This document shows, piece after piece, positions 35,736-44,949 of a stretch of 64,000 bases of DNA. Both the position numbers and the translations under genes were made by a program. The stretch spans positions 1,910,001-1,974,000 of the forward strand of contig NZ_CP120679.1 of assembly GCF_029537375.1 (NCBI RefSeq). Reading direction: 5' to 3'. The notes under the pieces are model-generated. The model did no database searches, was not told the DNA's origin, and saw only the letters and a program-made list of their open reading frames with translations. Positions within the stretch are counted from its first letter, which is position 1; each line of letters begins with the position of its first letter. The DNA comes from Bacillus sp. HSf4. Its GTDB lineage: Bacteria; Bacillota; Bacilli; Bacillales; Bacillaceae.

Positions 35736-37316
35736 ATGGCTAAACAGGGCAATTTCAAAAAGACGATTTCTCTGTTGGATCTGATTTTGATCGGGATGGG
35801 CGCGATATTTGGGTCAGCGTGGTTATTTGCCGTCAGCAATGTCGCTTCAAAAGCCGGTCCCGCGGGAAGCTTTTCCTGGGTAATCGGAGGGATCATCATC
35901 CTTTTAATCGGGCTTGTGTATGCCGAGCTCGGCGCCGCTTTGCCGCGAACGGGAGGAATCATCCGCTATCCGGTGTATACGCACGGCCATCTTGTCGGCT
36001 ATATCATCTCATTTATTACGATCGTCGCCTACACGAGTCTGATTTCAATCGAAGTGACGGCGGTCCGGCAATATGTGGCGTATTGGTTTCCCGGCTTGAC
36101 AATAGAAGGATCAGAATCACCGACTATCATCGGCTGGCTTTTGCAGTTTGCTTTATTATGCTTATTCTTTCTGTTGAATTTTTGGAGTGTGAAGGCATTC
36201 GCCAAGTCCAATTTGATCATTTCCGTTTTTAAATACTTTGTGCCGCTGACCATTATTGTCGCTCTCATGTTTCATTTTAAAGGAGTCAACTTTACGACAG
36301 CGGAATTTTCACCGTTTGGTTTTGGCGGTGTGCAGGCATCGATTTCGACAGGCGGGGTCATGTTTGCCTATCTTGGACTTCACCCGATCGTTTCGGTTGC
36401 CGGGGAAGTCAGGAATCCGCAGCGGAATATTCCGATTGCCCTGATCATATGCATCATTGTTTCAGCATGTATTTATACGATTCTGCAAGTGCTGTTCATC
36501 GGCGCGATTCCGACAAACATGCTTGCTGACGGCTGGAAAGCGATCGGCCGCGAATTTTCTCTTCCGTTTAAAGATATCGCCGTTTTGCTCGGCATGGGAT
36601 GGCTTGCAACATTGGTTGTACTTGACGCGATTTTATCCCCGGGCGGAAACGGAAATATTTTTATGAATACGACTTCCCGCCTTGTGTATGCATGGGCGCG
36701 GAACGGCACATTGTTTCGTGTGTTTTCAAAGGTCGATAAGCCGACTGGCATTCCCCGTCCGTCTTTATGGCTGTCATTCGGACTGGCTGTATTCTGGACG
36801 CTTCCATTTCCATCTTGGGATGCGCTTGTCAATGTCTGTTCGGTTGCCCTGATTCTTTCGTACGCGATTGCCCCGGTATCCGCAGCGGCCTTAGATCTCA
36901 ATGCAAAACATTTGAAAAAACCGCTCCGCATCAAGGGAATGGCAGTGATAGCGCCGATCTCATTCATCTTCGCCTCATTCATCGTCTACTGGTCAGGCTG
37001 GAATACCGTCTCATGGCTGCTCGGCTCCCAGCTGGTCATGTTTGCGATTTACTGGGCCTGTCAAAAGTACGTTCCGAAGGACGATGTTCCATTCGCACAG
37101 CAGCTAAGGTCCGCATGGTGGATCGTCGGATACTATGTGATGCTTTTGATTTTGTCATACGTCGGGTCTTTCGGAAACGGGCTGGGCTTATTGGACACAC
37201 CGCTTGATTTGATTGTAATCGCAATCGGTTCGCTCGGAATCTTTTACTGGGCGAAATATACGGCTCTGCCAAAAGCCGTGATTGACTATGACGAGAAAAA
37301 AGAACAAACGGTTTAA
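35736..37316 (+). CDS. ybeC: Amino-acid permease, YbeC-like (APC family)
   Basis: A 526-residue transporter with about twelve helices. IGMGAIFGSAWLFA at the first helix and AYLGLHPIVSVAGEVRNPQRNIP are APC landmarks; the latter stands where the substrate site is. The sequence resembles B. subtilis YbeC. Substrate is unknown. AGGAGG precedes the ATG at 35736 and a strong bidirectional terminator follows. Confidence 0.75.
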   Translation: MAKQGNFKKTISLLDLILIGMGAIFGSAWLFAVSNVASKAGPAGSFSWVIGGIIILLIGLVYAELGAALPRTGGIIRYPVYTHGHLVGYIISFITIVAYTSLISIEVTAVRQYVAYWFPGLTIEGSESPTIIGWLLQFALLCLFFLLNFWSVKAFAKSNLIISVFKYFVPLTIIVALMFHFKGVNFTTAEFSPFGFGGVQASISTGGVMFAYLGLHPIVSVAGEVRNPQRNIPIALIICIIVSACIYTILQVLFIGAIPTNMLADGWKAIGREFSLPFKDIAVLLGMGWLATLVVLDAILSPGGNGNIFMNTTSRLVYAWARNGTLFRVFSKVDKPTGIPRPSLWLSFGLAVFWTLPFPSWDALVNVCSVALILSYAIAPVSAAALDLNAKHLKKPLRIKGMAVIAPISFIFASFIVYWSGWNTVSWLLGSQLVMFAIYWACQKYVPKDDVPFAQQLRSAWWIVGYYVMLLILSYVGSFGNGLGLLDTPLDLIVIAIGSLGIFYWAKYTALPKAVIDYDEKKEQTV

Positions 37317-37324
37317 AATCATAA

Positions 37325-37358
37325 AAGAACCTGCCCTCAGGCGGCAGGTTCTTTTCAT
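37325..37358. terminator. Bidirectional terminator
   Basis: AAAGAACCTGCC and GGCAGGTTCTTT pair over twelve bases; T tracts are usable on both strands, serving the permease and the spore coat pair. Confidence 0.9.
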
Positions 37359-37362
37359 ATCT

Positions 37363-37662
37363 CTACATTTGAGGAAGGTCTTTGGCCACTTCTGCGGCTT
37401 GTGTGTCAATTTGAATCTGTTTAGGTAAATTGCTTGGATTGTAATAGCCTTTGGAAATCATGTAATTGGTGATTTGCTCATGTGTTTCAATGGCATCGTT
37501 TAAATATTGCTTCAGTGTTTCCCGAACGTCAGGGGAAGAGGTTTCCGTAATGGCTGTTGCAATGTTTTTAACACCTGTTTTCGCTGTAATCAAAAAATCG
37601 GTGGCGATGACCTGCTCAGTCATAGCGCCCATTCCCGTCATATTTTGGATGAATTCATTCAT
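37363..37662 (-). CDS. yraD: CotF-like spore coat protein YraD
   Basis: A 99-residue helical protein of the coat-F family. ATDFLITAKTGVKNIATAITET and THEQITNYMISKGYY are the two helices of the domain. Length matches YraD. It overlaps the upstream gene by four bases (ATGA), so both are made together in the mother cell. Coat-F-like proteins bind the spore surface. Confidence 0.75.
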   Translation of the reverse strand: MNEFIQNMTGMGAMTEQVIATDFLITAKTGVKNIATAITETSSPDVRETLKQYLNDAIETHEQITNYMISKGYYNPSNLPKQIQIDTQAAEVAKDLPQM

Positions 37663-37862
37663 AGAGATTCACCTCTCATCGACAAGAGTCCCTGCAAATG
37701 TTCAATCTGATGCTTTGTTTGTGATGCATCCCGTTCAAGGATATCCCGAAGCTCCTGATCCTTCACCAGTCCGGTCATGGTCGAAGATTTCGTCAGACAA
37801 AGATTTTTAAACATCAGAAGCTCATGGAGCTCCAATGTTTCATGAATCCCATTATTCAACAT
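37659..37862 (-). CDS. yraE: Small CotF-like partner YraE
   Basis: A 67-residue helical protein: LELHELLMFKNLCLTKSSTM, then QLRDILERDASQTKHQIEHL-like second helix ending in GLLSMRGESL. B. subtilis YraE (similar length) stands directly before YraD in the same way. It is the first gene of the coat pair. AAGGGATG lies before the start at 37862. Confidence 0.65.
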   Translation of the reverse strand: MLNNGIHETLELHELLMFKNLCLTKSSTMTGLVKDQELRDILERDASQTKHQIEHLQGLLSMRGESL

Positions 37863-37952
37863 TCAACATCCCTTTCAGGTTTAGTTATCGTCAATTATTA
37901 TCATGTTTTCTTGAAAGTTTATCCGATCCAATTTTTAACAATTAATCGAGGG

Positions 37953-39212
37953 TTACACCCTTCTGACGCGAAAGAATTTTGTCAGCAGCCACGGGCCTTG
38001 CGGAAAGCTGAGGGTTAACTGCCATACACCTCCGCCGTCAAGATCGAATTCGCGCATCAGCTGCATTTTTTTACCGATGCTTCGGGCGTCTTCAAACCAG
38101 ACGATATGCTTTTTACCTTGTTCATCGGTATATTCAAAAAATGGGGATTCATATCGTTTGTCGTATTGGATCGGAGACTGATGTTTCATGGCAAGCTGAA
38201 CGGCATCTTGATTGGCGATTCCCGGGGAAACGGTTCCAGGCTGGTAAGGAAGCGTCCAATTATAACCGTAAAGCGGAAAACCGAGAATGATTTTTTGTTT
38301 CGGAACCTTGGTGAGGGCAAACTGGATCGTTTGCCGCACTTCGTCAATCGGGGCTACAGGTCCCGGCTCGCTCGCCCCGTGGTGCCAGTCATATGCCATG
38401 ATAAACATGAGATCGCTGGCCGAACCGATACCTCCGTAATCATAGCCTTTTAACCAGGCGATATTCTCGTTTGTTTTTGGCGGAACAGCGACCGTCAGGA
38501 CATAGCCGGCCGGCTGCAGGCGATTTTTTAATCGGCGCAGAAAACCCGAAAATAAATCTCGGTCTTCTTCCATAATTTGTTCAAAGTCAATATTGACGCC
38601 GGCATAGCCTTTTCTCGAAATCGTCGCGAAAATATTTTCAATGAGATTGTTTCTGGCCTCGGGCTGATTTAATACTTGATGAGCCAATGACGGGCTAAAT
38701 CCCGTTTCCGTTAAATTGGTGACGGTCATGAGAGGAGGAACGCGGCGCCTCCATGCGGTTTGAACGGCCGGCGGATCGTTGAGGTCGCTTAATGATCCAT
38801 CGCTTGAAAAATGGTATTCAAAAAACGCCAAATATGTTGTATAGGGTGCAAAATTGTTGATCAGCTCCCGGTCTAATTGTGGATTTCTTAATGTGTAATA
38901 GCCTAAACCTGTAATCGGCTTTTTCGGTATGTCGGGAATCGTTAATTTCATGCCGGGTCTCATATTTCCGGGTGTAACCGACCGGTTTGCTCTTTGCAGG
39001 CTTTCCGAGGATACAAATGCCTGGCGGGCGATCGAGTAAAAGCTGTCTCCGGGCTGAACGGTGTATGTAAACAGCGGAATCAGGAGAGCCTGTCCGGGAA
39101 CGAGATTTGTCTCCGCCAGCCCGTTTGCTAATCGGATTTGATCGACCGCAATACCGAAGTTGGTCCCGATGACAAATAAAGAATCTCCAGGCTGAACCGT
39201 ATAAATAAACAA
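37953..39212 (-). CDS. Spore cortex-lytic enzyme: two LysM domains and GH18
   Basis: A 419-residue glycosidase of the SleL/YaaH group. Two LysM domains (residues 2-47 and 49-93, each with YTVQPGDS) bind peptidoglycan; the GH18 barrel starts near residue 103, with YAGVNIDFE placing the catalytic Glu at 211, and ends with DLDGGGVWQL. Such enzymes cleave cortex fragments during germination as N-acetylglucosaminidases. It has no signal peptide, as usual for this group, which is delivered from the mother cell. B. subtilis has several (YaaH, YdhD, YvbX); which one this matches best is not settled. Confidence 0.85.
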   Translation of the reverse strand: MFIYTVQPGDSLFVIGTNFGIAVDQIRLANGLAETNLVPGQALLIPLFTYTVQPGDSFYSIARQAFVSSESLQRANRSVTPGNMRPGMKLTIPDIPKKPITGLGYYTLRNPQLDRELINNFAPYTTYLAFFEYHFSSDGSLSDLNDPPAVQTAWRRRVPPLMTVTNLTETGFSPSLAHQVLNQPEARNNLIENIFATISRKGYAGVNIDFEQIMEEDRDLFSGFLRRLKNRLQPAGYVLTVAVPPKTNENIAWLKGYDYGGIGSASDLMFIMAYDWHHGASEPGPVAPIDEVRQTIQFALTKVPKQKIILGFPLYGYNWTLPYQPGTVSPGIANQDAVQLAMKHQSPIQYDKRYESPFFEYTDEQGKKHIVWFEDARSIGKKMQLMREFDLDGGGVWQLTLSFPQGPWLLTKFFRVRRV

Positions 39213-39362
39213 CTGTTACACTTCCTTTGCTCTTCTGGCTTTGACAGTGTGATCCTAATGCTTATGTCTATGACTTGCCCGGAAGGATCATGAGCCGATT
39301 TCCAAAATTGCACGACTAGGCTAAAAAAATTTATTCCTTCTATTAAAGGAGATGATGAGTGA

Positions 39363-39884
39363 TTGGGGAGGTACAAAGAATTTGATGCAGCCCTTGTCCT
39401 CCATAAAGCGATGAAGGTATTCGGGCAATACGGCTATGAAGGAGCATCCCTTCAGGATCTGCTCAAAGCTACAGGAATTGCTCGGCAAAGTTTGTACACT
39501 GCTTTCGGCACTTGAAGACAAAAACGCCAAAGTCATCGTCCGCCTTGAAAGCCCTGGTTCGGTTAAGCAAGCACAGCTTAGATGCTTTGAAAGATTGTGA
39601 CCGTTCAAAAGCGTGCTGCATCATCAACAGTGCGATTGAACATATCCCTCATGATCCGGATATTGCCGATTATTTTCATAAGCAGACAAGGGAGCTTGAA
39701 TCGCTTTTTACAAAGCGCTCGTCAAGGTTGTGGCAGAGGGGGAGCTGAAGAATGAGCGGGATCTCCGGTCAACTGCCCGTTTTTTAACGCAAACGCGGCT
39801 GTCGCTGACTTTTAAGCCAAATTGACATCGGATTTCGCCATTTTGCAGGATATGATCGATGTCAGCCTGTCCGTGCTGGAGTGA
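39363..39884 (+). pseudogene. Decayed TetR-family regulator gene
   Basis: A TTG at 39363 after AAAGGAGATGATGAG opens GRYKEFDAALVLHKAMKVF, a TetR helix-turn-helix that stops after SLYTAFGT. Further frames carry the rest (DCDRSKACCIINSAIEHIPH, DIADYFHKQTRELESLF) down to a stop at 39884. At least two frame breaks and one deletion are needed to explain this. Confidence 0.75.
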
Positions 39885-39977
39885 TCATTATCCATTTTTT
39901 TGGTAAATAGAGACGATCACTTTGCTCCGTTCTAACCAATTTAGATTGATCAGTCGAAAAATGATGAGGTGAGATCA

Positions 39978-40135
39978 ATGACTCGCAGCACTCTTGATTT
40001 CATGAACGAATGTTTAGCTTAGTGCTGAAAAAGGATATGAAGCAATGGATTGAACTTTGGGGTGACAATGCCGTATTGATTGCCGCCTGATATGCCAGCT
40101 TGTGGAAGCACGCTTAACAGAAGACTGTAAAAGCC
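39978..40135 (+). pseudogene. Decayed SnoaL-like protein gene
   Basis: GAGGTGAGATCA precedes an ATG at 39978: MTRSTLDFMNEC then a break, and KKDMKQWIELWGDNAV in another frame. This is the start of a SnoaL/NTF2-type protein, which often sits next to a TetR regulator. Nothing after about 40090 matches. Confidence 0.45.
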
Positions 40136-40187
40136 GGGCTGAACGGTCATTTAGCGCTTTTTTTGACCGTTCAGTCTTGAATTTGTT

Positions 40188-40502
40188 TCAATAAAACTTT
40201 TCATTGATTTCCCACGATTCGACTGTACAGTAAGCTGTATGAGGATCCATCCCCATGCCCATTAAATAGGCCATCGCCGCCACTTCTTCCATGGCATGGT
40301 GATATGAAGTCGCTTGCGCTTCTTGCAGCCCGTAATGAACAAAGGGAGCGACCGTGCATAATGTGACCGGTTTTAGATGAGGAAATAACGGGCATTTGAT
40401 CTGGTGTGCGAGGGCCTCAGACTGCGGGTACTGCGGAAAGTGAACGTTCGGTTGCGGCTGTTGGACGGTTCCCATCACATGCATATTTTCTTTGTTTTCC
40501 AT
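40188..40502 (-). CDS. Small Bacillus protein, unknown function
   Basis: A 104-residue protein, Pro- and Gln-rich at the N-terminus (MGTVQQPQPNVHFPQYPQS) with Cys-bearing segments LFPHLKPVTLCTVAPF and DPHTAYCTVESW. GAAAGGACG precedes the ATG at 40502. Its composition recalls spore-associated proteins, and spore genes lie on both sides, but that is inference. A hairpin ACTGAACGGTCA/TGACCGTTCAG (40140-40174) follows the gene. Confidence 0.55.
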   Translation of the reverse strand: MENKENMHVMGTVQQPQPNVHFPQYPQSEALAHQIKCPLFPHLKPVTLCTVAPFVHYGLQEAQATSYHHAMEEVAAMAYLMGMGMDPHTAYCTVESWEINEKFY

Positions 40503-40660
40503 TGATTTCGTCCTTTCTCGGTAATATTCGCTGTATCGTATGCTCCGCTCGTGTCCTGTGTGTTAGGCCATTGTCACGACACATACAAGCAAATAAAAGG
40601 ACAAAGACGATCAAACAACGGTAGACTAAATATAAGATGAAAGAAGGAGGCTGCTTTTAA

Positions 40661-41116
40661 ATGGCAAAACATCATTTTTATTTACAGGCCGACTGGCCGG
40701 GAAAAAGAAACGATGTCGGAAGGATTGAAAGCGGAAATCTAAAAACCGACATTTCCATACCGAATGAAATGGACGGTCCCGGTGCCGGAACAAATCCGGA
40801 TGAGATGCTGCTCGGTGCAGCTGCAACATGCTATATCATTACACTTGCGGCAATGATGGAAAGGAGCGGCCTCGAAAAAGAGGAGCTGACAATGGAGTCT
40901 GAAGCCGTAGTCGATGTCACAAACGGTCTGTTTACATATGAAAAAATCATTCACAGGCCGCTGATCCGCCTGCAAAAAGGCGCTTCCGAAAAAGAGGTGA
41001 CGCTTGCCCGAAGACTTGCTGAAAAAGCGGAGACCTCATGTATGATTTCCCGGGCCGTCCAAGGAAATGTTGCGATCGAACTTGAGCCTGAGATTATCGT
41101 TGGAAAGACACCTTAA
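40661..41116 (+). CDS. ymaD: OsmC-family peroxide reductase YmaD
   Basis: A 151-residue protein of the OsmC/Ohr fold. The two redox Cys are in GAAATCYIITLAAMM and ETSCMISRAV, as in thiol peroxidases. It matches the ymaD position in B. subtilis, upstream of ebrBA. AGGAGG precedes the ATG. It probably reduces organic peroxides. Confidence 0.85.
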   Translation: MAKHHFYLQADWPGKRNDVGRIESGNLKTDISIPNEMDGPGAGTNPDEMLLGAAATCYIITLAAMMERSGLEKEELTMESEAVVDVTNGLFTYEKIIHRPLIRLQKGASEKEVTLARRLAEKAETSCMISRAVQGNVAIELEPEIIVGKTP

Positions 41117-41129
41117 CCAGGCCGAGCGG

Positions 41130-41504
41130 TCATGTTTGGCCTGAAGATGGTTCGATTGTGATCTGCCGCTCGCTGTCAGCTGTTTCCGCATGCTTTGAAT
41201 TGAGCAAAACGACGCCGCCGATAATGAGGATCAGGCCGAACATCGTTTTGATGCTGAACGGTTCATTGAACATAAAATATCCGATGGCCGCAGTCAAGGC
41301 TGTCCCTGTTCCTGCCCATGTCGCATAGGCGGCGGACAGGGACAGCGTTTTTAAAGAAAAGCTCAGGAACGTAAAAGAAGCCGCAAAGCCGATCACGACT
41401 CCGGCTGTGGGTCCGGGGGCGCTGAAACCTTCCGATAACTTCAGCATCGTGCTTCCGAATACTTCTGAAAGTATGGCTGCCGCCAAAAATAAAATGCCTT
41501 TCAC
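41130..41504 (-). CDS. ebrB: SMR multidrug efflux subunit EbrB
   Basis: A 124-residue four-helix protein of the small multidrug resistance family. The first helix ILSEVFGSTMLKLSEGF contains the essential Glu, and AAYATWAGTGTALTAAIG is the third-helix signature. EbrA and EbrB together export cationic dyes such as ethidium. It follows ebrA by 13 bases. Confidence 0.9.
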   Translation of the reverse strand: MKGILFLAAAILSEVFGSTMLKLSEGFSAPGPTAGVVIGFAASFTFLSFSLKTLSLSAAYATWAGTGTALTAAIGYFMFNEPFSIKTMFGLILIIGGVVLLNSKHAETADSERQITIEPSSGQT

Positions 41505-41517
41505 GGAAATCTCCTCC

Positions 41518-41835
41518 TTATGACAGATTGATCAGAACAACGCCTGATACAAGGCAGATGATGCCGGCGATCGCCCGGCGATTCAACCTTTCCTGGAACC
41601 ACATGACACCGATGACGGCTGTTAAGACAGTGCCCGCTCCGCTCCATGTCGCATATGAGAGGCTGAGCGGAATGAATTTCAATGTCAAAGACATCATGTA
41701 AAAAGCGAGGCCGTAGCCTATTACAACGAGAATCCCGGGCTGCCAGCGCGCAAAACCGTCGGATACTTTCAGCATGGCTGCTGCGGCTGCTTCCGACAGG
41801 ATTGCAATCAGAAGGAAAATGTAGCCTGCCATCAT
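41518..41835 (-). CDS. ebrA: SMR multidrug efflux subunit EbrA
   Basis: A 105-residue partner of EbrB with four helices: ILSEAAAAAMLKVSDGF with the active Glu and LSYATWSGAGTVLTAVIG in helix three. Length equals B. subtilis EbrA. AAAGGGGGA precedes the ATG at 41835. It is the first gene of the minus-strand pair. Confidence 0.9.
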   Translation of the reverse strand: MMAGYIFLLIAILSEAAAAAMLKVSDGFARWQPGILVVIGYGLAFYMMSLTLKFIPLSLSYATWSGAGTVLTAVIGVMWFQERLNRRAIAGIICLVSGVVLINLS

Positions 41836-41892
41836 ATAAAATCCCCCTTTATCCTTTTCATTGCATGATTCAAAAGGAGGGCTTTCCCTTCA

Positions 41893-42084
41893 TCAGCCAT
41901 TTCCGAAAACCGGGTGCCAATCGCAAACCAGCCTGATCATGTGAGCCAGAGCCGGATTGGACAGATCCTCTAAAGAGCTCTTGGTTTGAACTCCGCATAA
42001 AACGCCAGCCATGGTTGAAAGAAGCCCTTCATTATAAGCTGTTGCAGCAAGAACGCTTGTACACAGCTGAATCGTATTGTTCAT
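41893..42084 (-). CDS. Small protein, unknown function
   Basis: A 63-residue frame (MNNTIQLCTSVLAATAYNEG at its start) with three Cys and a conserved-looking SLEDLSNPALAHMIRLVCDW segment. The ribosome site is poor. It lies upstream of ebrA on the same strand. It may be a real spore-related small protein; I cannot name it. Confidence 0.4.
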   Translation of the reverse strand: MNNTIQLCTSVLAATAYNEGLLSTMAGVLCGVQTKSSLEDLSNPALAHMIRLVCDWHPVFGNG

Positions 42085-42324
42085 TTTTATATCGTCAAGC
42101 GTAAAGAAACGGTTTTACGTAAGCTCCCTGGCACAGTGCCTGGTACCTCCGAGGAAATGGCCAGGAGTTCGCTTCTTCTCTCGACCGAATGAAGCATCAG
42201 GTGTTATAGCGGCCGCTTCAAAGATTTCATCTTTTTAGACATAAAAAAAACCCCCGCTTACGAACCGGTTGGTAAAATCCATCATAATTGATCCTAAAGT
42301 TTTAAGTCAAGAAAAAATTTATGT

Positions 42325-42353
42325 ATAAAGGCCCCGAAAAAGAGCCTTTATTT
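42325..42353 (-). terminator. Terminator of ymaG
   Basis: AAAGGCTC and GGGCCTTT pair on the minus strand with a T-rich loop, followed by AT. Confidence 0.5.
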
Positions 42354-42354
42354 G

Positions 42355-42576
42355 TCAATAGTAATAAGGATAGTAAGGATACGGTGGATAAGGGTATGCC
42401 AGCGGACTGAGAAGCGCTCCAGCTGTCAGGCCGCCCAAGAATCCTCCAAAAAACGGTCCCGGTCCGAAAAACGGGCGACCGAAAGGCCCGCCGAAAAAAG
42501 GTCTGCCAAAAAAAGGTCTGCCGATGATTCGCTGATCTCCGTCATAAAACGCCGGATTGTGGCCGAAATGATTCAT
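42355..42576 (-). CDS. ymaG: Inner spore coat protein YmaG-like
   Basis: A 73-residue protein made almost wholly of Phe-Gly-Pro repeats (GRPFFGRPFFGG, GPFGRPFFGPGPFFGG) and a Pro/Tyr tail. AGGAGGGG stands before the ATG at 42576; the longer upstream frame has no ribosome site. The position between ebrA and ymaF is that of ymaG. Such proteins are laid into the coat and probably cross-linked through Tyr. Confidence 0.7.
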   Translation of the reverse strand: MNHFGHNPAFYDGDQRIIGRPFFGRPFFGGPFGRPFFGPGPFFGGFLGGLTAGALLSPLAYPYPPYPYYPYYY

Positions 42577-42678
42577 AAAAAAACCCCTCCTATAATAAAA
42601 TGAAACCTGACTAACATCAATGTATTCTGCCCAGCCGTTTTTGCCTGGGCAGTCGGCCAAAAAAGGAGTGAGCTATAG

Positions 42679-43080
42679 ATGCCGCTGTATCAGTCAGATT
42701 GGGCAAAGTCCCCAGCTCATGCCCATGCGTACATGGCGCGAACTTCCAGAGCCAATGGCCACTACCATTTAATTGAAGGGTTTTCACAGCCTGCAAACGG
42801 GAGTAATACAGATGGGCACGTTCATTTTTATTCAGGAATTACATCATTTGAAAACGAGCATTACCACAGATACTACGGCATTACCGGACCTGCGATTCCG
42901 CGGGCGGACGGGACGCACTACCATGAAATCGAAGACACCACTTATTTGGCTTACTCAGCCGCTCCGCCGATTCGATTCGGAGGTGTTGTTTACGTAAGCG
43001 ACAGCGTCAGGAGAAGGCACAGACATTCATTTAAAGGGGCCACCAGAGAAATCGTTGGAAATGAGCCGCTCGGCTGGTGA
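42679..43080 (+). CDS. ymaF: His-rich protein YmaF
   Basis: A 133-residue protein with spaced His motifs (HAHAYMARTS, GHYHLIEG, GHVHFYSG, EHYHRYYG, THYHEI, RRRHRHSF) that repeat about every 20 residues and could bind metal. It matches YmaF, which stands before miaA in B. subtilis. AAGGAGTGA precedes the ATG. The function is unknown. Confidence 0.85.
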   Translation: MPLYQSDWAKSPAHAHAYMARTSRANGHYHLIEGFSQPANGSNTDGHVHFYSGITSFENEHYHRYYGITGPAIPRADGTHYHEIEDTTYLAYSAAPPIRFGGVVYVSDSVRRRHRHSFKGATREIVGNEPLGW

Positions 43081-43139
43081 ATAAGGAAATGTTTACCACT
43101 TCGAGAAAACGGGTAAAATGAAATGGGTGTTTTCGAACG

Positions 43140-43158
43140 CAAAATGGTATAATGGATG
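43140..43158 (+). promoter_or_regulatory. Promoter of miaA-hfq
   Basis: TATAAT at 43148-43153 preceded by TG one base upstream is an extended -10; no good -35 is seen. It lies 33 bases before the miaA start. Confidence 0.5.
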
Positions 43159-43185
43159 GAGCTTGTTTAAAGAGAGTGATCATGA

Positions 43186-44130
43186 TTGAATAAAAAGAAG
43201 CCGCCGGTCGTCGTTCTGATCGGACCGACCGCTGTCGGAAAAACACAATTAAGCATCATGCTGGCTGAAAGTCTAAACGCCGAGATTATCAGCGGCGATT
43301 CGATGCAGATCTATAAACGAATGGATATCGGCACAGCGAAGATTAAACCTTGGGAAATGAACGGGATCCCGCACCATCTTCTTGATATAAAAGAGCCGAC
43401 GGAATCCTTTTCCGTCGCCGAATATCAAGAGATTGTAAGAAAGAAAATGGCGGAAATCGAAAGGCGCGGGAAGCTGCCGATGATCGTCGGAGGAACCGGG
43501 CTTTATATCCAGTCCGTCCTGTATGACTACTCATTTACCGAAGAGGCGGGCGACCCCGGGTTTCGGACGGAGATGGAGGCGCTCTATATGGAGAAGGGAG
43601 CCGGATATGTCCACAGCCTTCTCGAAGAACGCGATTCCGAAGCGGCCAGGGCCATTCATCCGAACAACATGCGCAGGGTCATCAGAGCGCTCGAAATTTT
43701 ACATACGACGGGAAAAACCATGTCTGAACATATGGAGCGACAGCAAAAAGAGCTGATGTACAACACCGCTCTCATCGGTTTGACGATGGATCGAGAGGTG
43801 CTGTATGACAGAATCAACAAGCGTGTCGACCAGATGATGGATGAAGGGCTTTTGGAAGAGGTAAAGCAGCTTTACCGTGAAAACGTGAGAGATTGTCAGT
43901 CTGTTCAGGCGATCGGATACAAAGAGCTTTACGCCTATCTTGAAGGCAGGGTATCGCTGGAGGAGGCGGTGGAGACGCTGAAACGCAACTCGAGGCGCTA
44001 TGCCAAACGGCAGCTGACATGGTTCAGGAACAAAATGGACGTTTCCTGGTTTGATATGACGCCACCTGTCAAAATCGAGCAGAAAAAACAGGAAATTTTC
44101 AGTTGCATAGCAGGAAAGCTCGAACTTTAA
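43186..44130 (+). CDS. miaA: tRNA dimethylallyltransferase MiaA
   Basis: A 314-residue enzyme that adds the isopentenyl group to A37 of tRNAs reading UNN codons. The P-loop GPTAVGKTQ (residues 10-18), GDSMQIYK and MRRVIRALEI are the usual landmarks; Walker-like GGTGLYIQSVLY follows. A TTG start at 43186 is used. It forms a unit with hfq, which begins 41 bases later. Confidence 0.95.
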   Translation: MNKKKPPVVVLIGPTAVGKTQLSIMLAESLNAEIISGDSMQIYKRMDIGTAKIKPWEMNGIPHHLLDIKEPTESFSVAEYQEIVRKKMAEIERRGKLPMIVGGTGLYIQSVLYDYSFTEEAGDPGFRTEMEALYMEKGAGYVHSLLEERDSEAARAIHPNNMRRVIRALEILHTTGKTMSEHMERQQKELMYNTALIGLTMDREVLYDRINKRVDQMMDEGLLEEVKQLYRENVRDCQSVQAIGYKELYAYLEGRVSLEEAVETLKRNSRRYAKRQLTWFRNKMDVSWFDMTPPVKIEQKKQEIFSCIAGKLEL

Positions 44131-44171
44131 TCGAAACAATATGATATAGAGAAACAAGGAGGACCAGAAAT

Positions 44172-44393
44172 ATGAAATCGATAAATATTCAAGATCAGTT
44201 TTTGAATCAGATTCGGAAAGAAAATACATTTGTCACGGTCTTTTTGCTCAACGGATTTCAGCTGCGCGGTCAAGTAAAAGGATTTGACAACTTCACCGTA
44301 TTGATTGAATCGGAAGGAAAGCAGCAGCTTATATACAAACACGCCATTTCCACATTCGCCCCGCAAAAAAACGTTCAGCTTGAACTCGAATAG
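44172..44393 (+). CDS. hfq: RNA chaperone Hfq
   Basis: A 73-residue Sm-fold protein. [23 protein letters not shown] (in two blocks) is Sm motif 1 and YKHAIST is Sm motif 2. It makes hexamers that help small RNAs pair with mRNAs. AAGGAGG precedes the ATG. Two hairpins follow the gene (44424 and 44533). Confidence 0.95.
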   Translation: MKSINIQDQFLNQIRKENTFVTVFLLNGFQLRGQVKGFDNFTVLIESEGKQQLIYKHAISTFAPQKNVQLELE

Positions 44394-44423
44394 CGAGATT
44401 CGGCCACACTAGACCGAGATTGT

Positions 44424-44463
44424 TGACAAAGTCCTGACACGGTTTACTCCTTCAGGACTTTGT
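44424..44463 (+). terminator. Hairpin downstream of hfq
   Basis: GACAAAGTCCTGA and TCAGGACTTTGTC pair over 13 bases; only ATCTTT follows, so it may end the miaA-hfq transcript weakly or stabilise its end. Confidence 0.6.
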
Positions 44464-44532
44464 CATCTTTCAGCGTGACTCGACACCTTTGCAGGTCTGA
44501 CAGCGATGCGGGGGGATTTGTCGACACGCTTT

Positions 44533-44560
44533 AGACCATGCCCGGCATGGTCTTTTTGAT
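44533..44560 (+). terminator. Second terminator downstream of hfq
   Basis: AGACCATGCC and GGCATGGTCT pair around two bases, followed by TTTTTG. The stretch between the two hairpins holds no gene. Confidence 0.75.
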
Positions 44561-44678
44561 GTTTCGGTCATAACAAAAATAAAATCTCGGTGCTTTCAAA
44601 TTTACAAAGCGGCGTCCAATCGCTAAACTAAGTATTGTTTAACCAAATCAGTTTCAAATGCAAAGGAATGAGTTGACA

Positions 44679-44891
44679 ATGAAACCTAAAATAGTCATCA
44701 ATCACTGGGAAGAAACATGTGAAGATGATTCATGCTATGAATACGGCACAAGCATTCTCGTAAATGGCAAAGAGCTTATCAGGGAAGCTTCGATCCTCAC
44801 CGCCGTTCAATCCGTCCTTAAGGAACTCGGCATTGAAGCCGATATTAAAGAGGTATGTGAGAACAAGTGTTGCGACGCTTACAAAAAATAA
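44679..44891 (+). CDS. ymzA: Small Cys-rich protein YmzA-like
   Basis: A 70-residue acidic protein starting MKPKIVINHWEETCEDDSC and ending with VCENKCCDAY, with five Cys in two groups that suggest metal binding. The position between hfq and nrdI is that of ymzA. I choose the ATG at 44679; AAAGGA lies before it, though with long spacing, and an ATG at 44658 has no site. Confidence 0.7.
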   Translation: MKPKIVINHWEETCEDDSCYEYGTSILVNGKELIREASILTAVQSVLKELGIEADIKEVCENKCCDAYKK

Positions 44892-44949
44892 GTGAAAAAG
44901 TCTAGTCTTCTAACTCAATTTTTTTCGTGTTATGATAGATTTCGGTTTC

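Noticed and set aside
44533..44560. Riboswitch before ymzA
   Set aside because: The structure is a plain terminator hairpin without any known aptamer core.
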